DNA from: JAKPKF01 sp964536135
Lineage (GTDB): Bacteria; Patescibacteriota; Dojkabacteria; SC72
Direction: 5' to 3'
DNA: 52,027 nucleotides
NCBI GenBank assembly: GCA_964536135.1
Contig: CAZHVM010000005.1
Span: 1-52,027, forward strand
The position numbers and the translations under genes are program-made. Shown one piece after another: positions 42,352-51,972 of this stretch (position 1 is the first letter of the stretch; the number at the start of each line of letters is the position of its first letter). The notes beneath the pieces were generated by a model. It had not been told where the DNA came from and did not search any database. It saw only the letters and a program-made list of their open reading frames with translations.

Positions 42352-45300
42352 TTAAATCTTTCTAACAACAATTTTCTTACCTACTATACCATTGTCCTTT
42401 TTTACAGGGATCTCTTTTACTGTAGAAATATCCTTTAGAACATAATCCTCATCCTCTATGTCTAATTTGTACACACCTTTGTTCATTATGAATCTGTATC
42501 TACCATTCTTCTCTGTAACCCTCTTACTAACAACCCTGTTAAACTCTACATCCTTCATAACTACAGAAACTCCCTCTACTCCCTTATCCTTCTCATCTAC
42601 AACTTTGCCATACTTACCTGCAACACCAAACACAGATCTTAAAAGGAAGAAGAATGCAGGAATATATATCAGGCCAATTAGCAGATTCCCTGCACTTGGA
42701 TACTTACTGTACATATATACATATATTGTTATACCAACACAAAACAGAACTATGTTTAATAATGGTAAAATTTTCTGTAGAATCCCTCTCGTAGCTAGTA
42801 AGACCTTACTGCTTCCTTTCATCTTCTTCCTGTCGATTGGTATTGCTAACTGAACCTCTGCATTATTTCCATAAACTGCAAGAGTCCCGTTGTAAACATT
42901 CTGAATTGGATAATCCTCTCCTTTTACAAACCTACTTGGGAATTCATACCCTCTCTTTGTGACAGAAATTGTATAATCACCTTCAGACAAATTCCCAGAG
43001 AATTTACCAGAACTATCTGTAACAGCGGTTTCTACGAGAGATTTTTCTCTACTGAATATTCTTACAACAGCACCGCTTAAAGGTTCCTTACTGTAGGAGT
43101 CATATACGAAGCCATAGTATATTCTCTTTCTTCTAAACCCTAGTGCACTTAACAATCCAAATATAGATTGGATAACCATATATGACATTTGAGAAAGACT
43201 TCCAAGTGCAAGGCCAGCACTTACTCCAATAGTTACAACCGTTGTAGCTACAGATATACTCTGTAATTCAGACTCCTTAAGTTCTGCTACAGGCGTATCT
43301 TGGAAAGTTTCAATAACACTACCTTTAACTACACTTACTGCTTCTGCGACATTAATATTTTGGAAAACTGTAGAGATAGTTGTATTTATTGGCTTCTTAA
43401 CCTCAGATACATAACCCTGTCCACCGGTTCCTACCAATCCATCCGCAATCCAGTATCTTACCCCTCCAAGGATAACTTTAGAAACAGATACATCTCTGTT
43501 TTCTACTTTAACTGTCTGTGGAAATTCTCCTGTTACTTTTACACCACCAGTACAATTAATGGAAATATCTTCTATTGTCTTTGCGTTTGGACATATTACA
43601 AAGCTATTAGTTTCACCCTGAACAACATACATTGTAAAAGGTTTTGTAACACCAGCAGCACTAGTAAAAGAGACTACCGCCTTACTTTCCTCTGGTGCAC
43701 TTTCTATGTAGACATCTGTCCAATCTCTATCCTCAGAGAACAGGACTGGAACATCTGCTATCAGATTTTCCCCTTCTTTGATTCTTACATTTTTTTCTCC
43801 ATACTGACCATTTTCTAAAGATGTTGGTATAATTTTTTCATCCTCTGCTAATGCCACCCTTATCTCACTAGGTACATTTAATAATATTGCCCTAGTCCCA
43901 ATGTATATTGTATTGCTATACTCTGTGACAACACTATCTGAGTTTCTAGCTCTAACAGAAAAGCCATATTGTAATGAAGGATCTATATTTGAAACTAAGA
44001 TTCCATTACTACCTCCAAACTCTGCAAATGTCCCCCATCTCTCAATATCCACCATATGTCCTGTTGTAGGATCTATATACCTGTTTCCATTTATTTCTTT
44101 AATTGTAAATTGTGTGTTGTTTGGATTTGAAAGATTATCAAAGTACACTCTTACACTACCAGAGGAGACTCTTTCAACATTAACAACTTTTGGAATCTGT
44201 GCATATGTTGTAACACTTTGTGTTGTGGACCAACTTGTTGCCACTCCACTTACATTAAAACCTTTCACTCTAAATGTATATGTTGTATTTGGTAAAAGTC
44301 CCTGTATTGATATATTTCTGTTATACGCTGTATACGATTGAAGCGAAGACATAACTCCTACAGTACCGTTGTAGTACAAACCTTTCTCCTGGTCTTGTAT
44401 TTGAACATTGCTTACAGCTGCTTGAGATAGTGTCATAGTTACATTTCCACCACCTGTGTTTGTAAGACTATCAATACTGGTTTGCTGTGCCAATGTAGCT
44501 CCTTGTATAGCCACAGAGGAATCACTTTCAGATACTGCATTGTAGGCTCTCACATATCTTGTGTATGCTGTATTTGCAGAAAGTGAACTTTCTATGCAAC
44601 TGGTAAGATTACTTTGAGCACATTGCAATATTTGAATACCATTTCCATCATAGATTCTAAATCCACTCTCATTTGTATTAATATCTGTAAAGTTCCACCT
44701 TATAGAAGATAGAGATATATCTGAAACAGTTCTTACTGTTGGAGTATAGAGTTTTGTAGAGATAGAAGTAGTAGAAGAATATGAAGTTTCTGCATTTTGA
44801 GTATTTCTTGCTTTAACTTTAAAGCCATACTGCACACCTGCATTTAATCCAGCAACAAGAACACCTTCTGTAGAACCGAAATCTGCTCTAGTTCCCCATA
44901 CTGGAGAAGAAGAAAGTGTTTTATTTGAATAATTTATATATTTATTTGTAGTAGTTTCAAGAATTGCATACTCTGTAGTAGATGAATTTGCGTCATTTTT
45001 TATACTTACCTTCAAAGATTCTGTAGACCTTGAAACAGTATCAATTCCATTTGGAACTACTGTTCCAGTATATACAGTAATAGAATCACTATATGCTGTT
45101 TCTGTACCACTGGCATTTCTCGCTTTTATTCTAAATTGGTACTCTGAGTTTGGAACTAGCCCAATGGCAACATCTGAGGCAGTTTGTACCCATTCATTTA
45201 TTCCAGAATCACAATTGGTGCCAAGACAATCGATGTACACTCCAGAATTCCCTTCTGTAAGATTTGCGACATTTCCTACCATAAAAGAGATACTGTTTGT

Positions 45301-48300
45301 AGATACGGTATCAGCAGAGATTGTCGGTACTGATGCCAATGTGTATAGATTTAATGATTGTGAGTTTACTGTCTCAATATTTTGTGCATTTCTCCCTTTT
45401 ACAACAAAAGTATATTGTGTGTTTGGAGTCAAGCCTGTTGATGTATCTGAGATCTCTTTTATCCATTCGTTTATACCTGTATCACATCCTGTACCAGTAC
45501 AATCAAAGTACAAACCAGATGTTCCAACTTCAATATTTGGAAGCGAAGATGTAAGTCCAATCTGAGTAGATGTAATTGTCCCTGCTGTCAAGATTGGTGT
45601 ATCAGAAAGAGTATATATATTTTGAGTAGAAGAATAAAGTGTTTCTGTTCCATCATAATTTCGAGCTTTAACTGCAAAGGTATATTCTGTATTTGGAGAA
45701 AGACCCGTAACTGTATCACTTGTTTCTGTTATCCATTCATTTATACCTTCATCACAGCTTGTACCTGTACAGTCAAAATATAATGCAGAACTTCCCTGTC
45801 CAAGACCACTTAAAGTTGAAGATACCGATATACTACTTGGTCCTAATGCTTCAAGAGTTATCGTTGGAACGGATGCCAAGGTATAAAGACTTGCAACAGT
45901 TGAGTATGCTGTTTCAATATTGTCTCCATTCCTACTCTTAACTCTAAAATCATAAGCTGTATTGGGAGTAAGACTAGTAGCAGTATCTAGCGTAGCGGAA
46001 ACCCATTCATTTATTCCTGTATCACATCCTTCTCCTGTACAATCAAAGTACATTTGAGAGCCATTAATAGCTTCAGAGGATTGTAAATCTATCGAAGTAT
46101 CTTCCTTATTTCCTCCATAAGATATGGTTGGGACAGACATAAAGGTATATCTACTTGTATTATCAGAGTAATCACTGTTTCCATTTGCATTGTATGCAAC
46201 AACTTTTCTTGTATATTGTGTATTAGTACTTAATCCTGTTTCATCACAGTATGTTAGATTTTCTCCTGCACAAGTTACCATTAGATTATCGTCAGTATCA
46301 TAAACTTTGAATCCCTCTTCATCCGTAGCATTGTCTGTAAAGTTCCATCTAATACTTGTAGTTGAAAGGGCTTCTGCTTGTGCAATAGTTGGAGCTAAAG
46401 GTACAGGTCTTTGTTCTGAACTAATTTCTACAGACTGAGAAGTTTTTCTTTGAGCATAAATTACAGAAATATATGGAGGAAGATTGGATGCTTCACTTGA
46501 GGTTGCAGTACAAGAGTGTGTATGTGTTGAATCTGCAAGGTTTGTACCTGAACCATATCCATTAATAGTCGCAGAAGGAGCTCCTGTAGATATTTCTACA
46601 TTATGTGTATGTGTAGCAGAACCTCCTGTTGCTCCGTAGGTTTCAGCTCCTCTTGGAAATTTTTCATCTAATTGTGTAAATCTACTCCATCCGAAAGGTG
46701 GTAGCTCTGTAAATATTACGACATTGTTTTCATTAACATATGTATCATTGTCAGCTTTAGCAAAAACCATATCTACATATGGAGGAATATTAGAATCAGA
46801 AGAAGAGGATGAACTGTTTGAAGTATGCGTATGATTAGCAGTAGCTACTAGACCTGAGAGTACTGGATTGGTATATCTAATAATTACAATTCCTGAGCCA
46901 CCAGTTCCTGGGGCTATACGTTCATAATCACCACCACCACCGCCACCTGTATTGGGAGTCCCATTTGTAGCTGCAACACCATTACATCCACTAGCACCAC
47001 CACCACCCAATCCACCAGCAGCCGAGCCAGCACTTCTTGTCGTCGGACTTCCTCCCCCACCGCCTGCATAATATGTAGAAACTCCACTTATCGAGTATGC
47101 TAAACCAGCTCCACCAACTCCTCCAGATAGCCCAGAATTCCTTTTGTTTTGTCCAGCTTGTCCAGCCCCTCCACCTCCCCCTGCTCCAGAACTTTCATCT
47201 GGATCACTATCCCCCGAATTGCCACCTATATATCCTTGGGAAGCAGCACCGCCATTTAAAAGAGCTCCATCATCTGCTCCACCAGCACCACCCCCACTAC
47301 CGCCAGCACTACCACTTGTATATCCACTTACTGCTCCGACACCTCCTTTTCCACCACCTATTGCAGTTATACTTGAGAATACTGAATTCTCACCATTTGC
47401 ATTTACACCACCAGCACCAACAGTAACGGATGTATCTCCAGCAGGAACACTAAAAGAAGCATTGTATACTAAACCACCACCGCCACCGCCACCACCACCA
47501 CCACCAACACCACCACTACCGCCACCACCAACAACAAGAACTTCTGCATTACCACTACCGACACAAGATAATGTTCCACTAGACAAGAATGTATGAACAA
47601 TATCCCCATCGACATAAGTAATAGATCCTCCTGTACAATTAAACGGGATATTAAACGACTCTGAAGTATTAGGACCAGCAGTAACAATATTTTCTGCCGT
47701 TACATGGGTATGTGTAGAAACACCTCCAGTAGAACCATATGTCGGATATCCTCTTGGGAACAGCGAATCTAACTCTGATACTCTACTCCATCCTGTTGGA
47801 GTAGATACATCAAACATAGAAATTAAACCTGCTTTTTGCAAAAATTGATTGTTGTAACACATAACCATGTCCCTATACTCCGGAAGAATCGTGGTAGCTT
47901 CAAGCGATGCCTGCAAACCAGTATGCGTATGTGTTGTTAATGTCCCAGAAGAAGATTCACCCGTTGTTACTCCAATATCCGTAGTGGATATGGAAGAAGA
48001 TGTACAACTTGCATCGTCATGAGTATGGCTACTTATCCCACCGGTTGTCCCATATGTTGTACTTCCATACAAAAATCTGCTGTCTAAATCCAAAGCTCTT
48101 GTCCATCCATCTGGGCAAGCAGCCTGTGCAAACATAACCACATTCCCACTCCAAGTTTGAGAAACCCCCTCTGCCATCGGATTACCATAATACACATAGA
48201 TTGTTTTTCCAGCTGCAGGTAACGACGGTATCCTCACCCATACTTTCGTACTGGCTGTATTACACCCACTTTCAACCCAGAAAGATAAAAGAGCATTGTC

Positions 48301-48604
48301 ATCACTGTCTACGAACCTTAAATCATCACAATCTGCCTGTAATTTACTTGTGGTTACAAGAGTAGCTGTATCTAGCNNNNNNNNNNAGAACATCTTCATT
48401 TGTTAATACTCCAAGAGTATCATTGCTTACCTCTATACCCCTTCTAAATCCCCAATCATTACTATACCAAGCAACACCCGTACTAGATCTAGAAAGATAC
48501 AGATACAAAGCAATTGGGAAAAGGATGATAATTACTAAAAGCGATATTAATACTAATAATTTGCGAACTGATATATGTTTTATGTCTGATTTTTTTCCTA
48601 CCAT
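42352..48604 (-). CDS. Giant DUF2341 / glycine-rich / Fn3 surface protein, split by a gap
   Basis: About 2,080 residues. In order: signal anchor (about 14-34); a DUF2341 domain (GFRRGIEVSNDTLGVLTNEDV before the gap, LDTATLVTTSKLQADCDD ... VYYGNPMAEG after it); three collar-like units, each with GW(T/S)R...LD..F..G..TYG.TGG...HTH (near 48110, 47800 and 46700); a glycine-rich domain (about 47650-46860); about nine Fn3-like domains (46410-43880), four with a conserved C-T-G-x2-C insert; then membrane segments and two carboxypeptidase-regulatory-like domains at the cytoplasmic or distal end. Such proteins in Patescibacteria are thought to be surface adhesins or pilus-like fibres for host contact; this is inference. 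Confidence 0.84.
48377..48386. other. Assembly gap (10 N) inside the giant surface gene
   Basis: The frames before and after the Ns differ by one; a true gap divisible by three joins them. The DUF2341 pattern (LTN-x2-V-x3-LDTA) suggests about 6 missing bases, though a clean zero-length join also keeps the frame. Unlike the other two gaps, the ends share no overlap. Confidence 0.7.
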
Positions 48605-48698
48605 GGCAGTATATGTATATTGTATAGAAGAGGAAGAAAAAGCGCAACAATTTTTCTTGCCAACATATATCCTAAATTGTTAATATTGGTCTAGTAAT

Positions 48699-49360
48699 AT
48701 GAAAGAAAAGATTTGGAAAGGATTTGTTTTTTCTCTTCCCTTGTTAATTGAGGGTATTTTGTATTATTTGTTAATTAACAAAACTTCCTTGTATGAAAAT
48801 ATAGGTATAGAGGATGGAGTACTAGAATGGGCACAATTTATTTTCTATTTTTTTCTGTTTGTCTTAGTATTTCCCTTGCTTTTAGATTTAAAAAAGAAAA
48901 AATTCTTTTTATAATATATCTTCTCTTTTCTCTTGCATTACTGTTCATTGCACTAGAGGAGATAAGCTGGGGAGAGAGAATATTCGGTGGAATATTACCT
49001 GCTAGATTAGCTCAAAGAAATGTTCAAGGAGAGATAAATATACATAATATTGATTCCATAAATGGAAAGATTGGCTATTTATATATCTTAATTGGTTTTG
49101 TAGGGTGTTTTTCTTGGTTAGCGATTTGCATATTTAAAAAGATATTTTTCTTAAAGAATTCTTTTGTTAATACCATGGAGAAGATTGTTCCTTCATATAT
49201 ATTTTTCTTTTACTTTTTTCCTTTGTTTATTAATTTAATTACCAATTACGGATTTAGACCACAGGATTATGAATCTGTAGAATTTATATTAGCATTGGGA
49301 ATATTTATGTATTTACTAGATAGGAGTAGGGAGAGGATTACTTTCTCTGAAGATTTTTAA
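48699..49360 (+). pseudogene. Membrane protein gene with a frameshift in an A-rich run
   Basis: The first frame encodes MKEKIWKGFVF then two membrane segments and EDGVLEWAQFIFYFFLF, and stops at 48914 after LDLKKKK. The other frame continues the same family with FIIYLLFSLALLFIALEEIS, WGERIFGG, NVQGEINIHNID, and further membrane segments to 49360. Adding one base to the A6 run at about 48897-48902 yields one continuous protein of about 220 residues. The EEISWG...N-x-QGE-x-N-x-HN pattern recurs in uncharacterised bacterial membrane proteins. Error, decay or slippage are all possible. Confidence 0.75.
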
Positions 49361-49524
49361 ATGCAACAGTCAATTCTGCAAAATATTTATTAATTGATTC
49401 ATCTGTTGAATATTTTCCATTATTCTGTAGTCTTCTTATTTACAATCTTCAGAATCTTCTCTCGCACAGATTCATCCTCTACACCTCTAGAATTATTGTT
49501 TTGTAATGGACAAAGGTTAATCAT
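49338..49524 (-). pseudogene. Small coding remnant with an indel
   Basis: From ATG 49524 the frame reads MINLCPLQNNNSRGVEDE then SVREKILKIVNKK and stops. One frame over, coding-like sequence continues: RLQNNGKYSTDESINKY then FAELTVAFKNLQRK to a stop at 49338. Deleting one A in AATAAGAAG gives a 61-residue protein (IVNRRLQNNGKY). It could also be the tail of the upstream membrane gene if the A7 run at its stop is short by one base. No family recognised. Confidence 0.5.
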
Positions 49525-49544
49525 AGAGTCAAACTCTATTCTAA

Positions 49545-50057
49545 CTATTTTTTTACAATGATTCTTTTCAGTAATTTCTTTATTTTTGGAATTATAAAAT
49601 AATTAAAAACAGATACTATGGAACCTAATATAATTGCTCCTATGCCCCACTCTGTAATTCCAGGTAAAAGCAGTGTATTAAATGCATATTCAATATTCTC
49701 TTTTGTAAATACAAGTTTAATATTCTCAAAATTAGGAAGTCCAATAAAAAACAAAAGGAACACATAATGAAGATAATATGATATTACGGATATTAAATAA
49801 GTAAGGATGGTACTTAGTAATAGTGTTTTTAAAGTATATGAAGATTTTTTCTTAATAATGTAGTGTACATAAATACTAAGTATATACCATGGTAATAGCA
49901 TGTATATAAAAAGAGGTATTAGAAGTAATGGATTATTACTATTTCCGAATATTCTACTAAAGAGTGGAAATATTGTATTTTGATAGTGAAAGTCAAAAAC
50001 TCCGAAAATGAAAGATATTGTAAGAAGAGTTAACATATCTTTTCTTTTTAAATTCAT
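49545..50057 (-). CDS. Polytopic membrane protein of unknown family
   Basis: A 170-residue protein with about four hydrophobic segments (LTLLTISFIFGVFDF, LLLIPLFIYMLLPWYILSIY, LLLSTILTYLISVISYYL, GIGAIILGSIVSVFNYFII) and a basic C-terminal tail. I do not recognise it. Its stop TAG follows a run of seven As; an extra A would extend the frame into the remnant at 49338-49524, so the annotated C-terminus may be false. Confidence 0.65.
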   Translation of the reverse strand: MNLKRKDMLTLLTISFIFGVFDFHYQNTIFPLFSRIFGNSNNPLLLIPLFIYMLLPWYILSIYVHYIIKKKSSYTLKTLLLSTILTYLISVISYYLHYVFLLFFIGLPNFENIKLVFTKENIEYAFNTLLLPGITEWGIGAIILGSIVSVFNYFIIPKIKKLLKRIIVKK

Positions 50058-50165
50058 AACAAGATTATATTACAAATCTGGTAATAGTGGGCTGTTTTAA
50101 AATAACAAAATTACCCTAATTATCAGATAATAGGAAATTATTTAGTAAGAAATAGGGATACGAGT

Positions 50166-50213
50166 AACAAAAAAGACGCCCTATTGATCCAATTCAGGAA
50201 CGCATGCGTCTTT
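50166..50213 (-). terminator. Terminator of the nuclease-domain gene
   Basis: On the minus strand AAAGACGC pairs with GCGTCTTT (8 bp, long loop) and leads into TTTTTTG. It lies 20 nt after the stop of the 50235-50618 gene. Confidence 0.78.
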
Positions 50214-50234
50214 ACTAGTATTATAATATCAAGG

Positions 50235-50618
50235 CTAATGCTTTATGTCAATCACCTTATTAGATTTTGTAACAAGAATTAATCTTTTAACCCCAGTGGA
50301 ACTATTCTTCAAAAAATTCCTTATTCTCGACTCAGCCTGCTTTGCCGTCATTTTTGTCCGCGATAAATTTATCACTATATTCGATGATTGATGTTTAGCA
50401 CTACGGATATTATCAGAAATTGTATATTTTCCATTACCTTTAGGACTTTTTATCTCCCAATATATAGTTCCAACCTTTATATCTGGAGTCGTTGAAGAAC
50501 CTCTTTTCACAAATTCAATATTACTCTTAAAATATTCTGCCAAAGTTATAGCAACATTTTGCTCGTGTTCCGTTGGTATTGGTTTGATATCTATAGGGGT
50601 TATCAATTTGTATCTCAT
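50235..50618 (-). CDS. CdiA-CT-like nuclease domain protein
   Basis: A 127-residue soluble protein made of a single domain. The pattern TPDIKVGTIYWEIKSPKG, then SDNIRSAKHQSSNIVINLSR, resembles the C-terminal tRNA-nuclease domain of CdiA-type contact toxins, a PD-(D/E)xK-like fold with D and E-x-K residues. A helical start EQNVAITLAEYFK and strands IEFVKRG complete the fold. There is no secretion domain or pretoxin motif, so this is a stand-alone domain. No neighbouring immunity-like gene is obvious. The role (toxin, orphan nuclease or repair enzyme) is open. Confidence 0.7.
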   Translation of the reverse strand: MRYKLITPIDIKPIPTEHEQNVAITLAEYFKSNIEFVKRGSSTTPDIKVGTIYWEIKSPKGNGKYTISDNIRSAKHQSSNIVINLSRTKMTAKQAESRIRNFLKNSSTGVKRLILVTKSNKVIDIKH

Positions 50619-50704
50619 CTTACTGTTGAAAATATAAAGTGGTGGACTACACTTTTAGGCATGGGACTTAAAAGCAGAATTGTTCTTGAATTGATTCTGA
50701 ATTT

Positions 50705-51433
50705 CTAAACAGTTTCTTCTTCTATTAACAATGTAGGGTCTTGGTTCGTATATCCTCCATCTACAGTTATAACTTGCCCATTAATATACTCAGATTCGGG
50801 TTTAAGAAGGAAACTGACTAAGTTTGAAATATCTTTCGGTTCAGCAATTCTCTTTAAAGGATTAATGTCTGCAACTTGTTTAATAAAATCTTCTCCTGCT
50901 TGATCTACCATCTTTGTATTTACCCATCCAGGAGCAATGGTATTCGTAGAAATTTTTTTATCTTTAAACAACAGGCTTAGTGACTTTGCCAAAGAATTTA
51001 CACCAGCCTTACTTGCTGAATAACTTGCAGTTATTGATCCTCCATACATAGCGTCTGTAGAACTAATCATAATAAATCTACCTCCAGTCTCAATCGTGTT
51101 TTGTAAATACTTAGCCAGTACAAAGTTTGAAGTTAGATTTATTTGCAATGTTTTATTCCATATCTCAATATCATTCTCCACGCTATTTCCTTCATATTCA
51201 ACAATCCCTGCACAATTCACTACTCCATACAAAGGAGTGTCCTTTATTTCGTTTGCAAAATTTTTTATTGATTCATTTGAAAGTAAATCTAGGTGATAGG
51301 TTGTAATATTCGGAATCTCTCTTGGTGTATTAGAATATGTACCAATAACTGAGTATCCTGCATCTACCAAATCTTTAGCAACTTGAGAACCAATACCTCC
51401 CGAGGCACCAACTACTAATATTGTTTTATTCAT
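50705..51433 (-). CDS. SDR-family NAD(P)-dependent oxidoreductase
   Basis: A 242-residue classical short-chain dehydrogenase. The cofactor loop GASGGIG is near residues 9-15, VNCAGIV is the NAG motif, the catalytic Ser is in MISSTDAMYGG, and Tyr/Lys in YSASKAG. The end INGQVITVDGGYT is typical of FabG-like enzymes. Substrate is unknown; FabG-like activity on 3-oxoacyl groups or sugars is possible. It stands alone on its strand. Confidence 0.92.
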   Translation of the reverse strand: MNKTILVVGASGGIGSQVAKDLVDAGYSVIGTYSNTPREIPNITTYHLDLLSNESIKNFANEIKDTPLYGVVNCAGIVEYEGNSVENDIEIWNKTLQINLTSNFVLAKYLQNTIETGGRFIMISSTDAMYGGSITASYSASKAGVNSLAKSLSLLFKDKKISTNTIAPGWVNTKMVDQAGEDFIKQVADINPLKRIAEPKDISNLVSFLLKPESEYINGQVITVDGGYTNQDPTLLIEEETV

Positions 51434-51501
51434 AGGTCTATTGTAATTGAAGTAAATACTTTAGTAAAGGATGTGGTGGGATGTGTTGGAAAGCTTGGAA
51501 C

Positions 51502-51858
51502 TTAAACGCTCGATTTATTTAGTTCTATCTCTATAGCTATTACACCATATTTTTTCTGATCTTCTATGGAATAATATTTAGACATATCATGAGCACACTT
51601 TATGGGAGAATCGCTAGGCTCCCAGCCAGCTAATACAGGATCAAACATTGTAAATAATTCTTCAAAACTTTCTGCAGTTAAAAGATTTAACACTTTTACC
51701 TCTAGCCTATTTTCTAACAAAGGTAATTCCGAAAAGATTATTCTATCTCCAATCTCTACCTTTCTTCGCTTTTGATCATACAACCTAATTTCATAAGTCT
51801 TTGAACCACTGAATATCTGCGTAAATGCAGAAGCATTTAATTTCATTTCGTGAGTCAT
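51502..51858 (-). CDS. ASCH-domain protein
   Basis: A 118-residue protein that is a single ASCH domain: HEMKLNASAFTQIFSGSKTY then EIRLYDQKRRKVEIGDRIIF, VLNLLTAESFEELF and a C-terminal YYSIEDQKKYGVIAIEI. ASCH domains bind RNA or modified nucleosides, and some hydrolyse N4-acetylcytidine. The charged K-T-Y-E-I-R-L strand is the usual ligand site. It lies just upstream, on the same strand, of nothing but tRNA genes. Confidence 0.88.
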   Translation of the reverse strand: MTHEMKLNASAFTQIFSGSKTYEIRLYDQKRRKVEIGDRIIFSELPLLENRLEVKVLNLLTAESFEELFTMFDPVLAGWEPSDSPIKCAHDMSKYYSIEDQKKYGVIAIEIELNKSSV

Positions 51859-51885
51859 ATCTTAGTATACATGAAATTCGAAAAA

Positions 51886-51962
51886 TGGTGGACGATATAG
51901 GATTCGAACCTATGACCCTCTCGGTGTAAACGAGATGCTCTAGCCAGCTGAGCTAATCGTCC
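51886..51962 (-). tRNA. tRNA-Val(TAC) with encoded CCA
   Basis: Acceptor GGACGAT/ATCGTCC, D-arm GCTC...GAGC, anticodon stem TCTCG/CGAGA, loop TTTACAC with anticodon TAC, T-loop TTCGAAT. The discriminator A is followed by CCA (51888-51886), the only clear genomic CCA among the tRNAs with visible 3' ends here. Confidence 0.95.
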
Positions 51963-51972
51963 ATGTACAACA

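Noticed and set aside
46920..47530. Tandem CCACCACCG-type repeats as a microsatellite or CRISPR-like array
   Set aside because: They are in-frame Gly codons of the glycine-rich domain, with no regular spacer pattern.
47097..47596. Plus-strand frames encoding Pro- and His-rich proteins opposite the giant gene
   Set aside because: They mirror the GGT/GGA-rich codons of the glycine-rich domain on the minus strand and have no start signals of their own.
42352..48604. Giant protein as a prophage tail fibre
   Set aside because: The collar-like units are suggestive, but there are no other phage genes nearby, and the protein has a signal anchor, DUF2341, Fn3 repeats and membrane segments.
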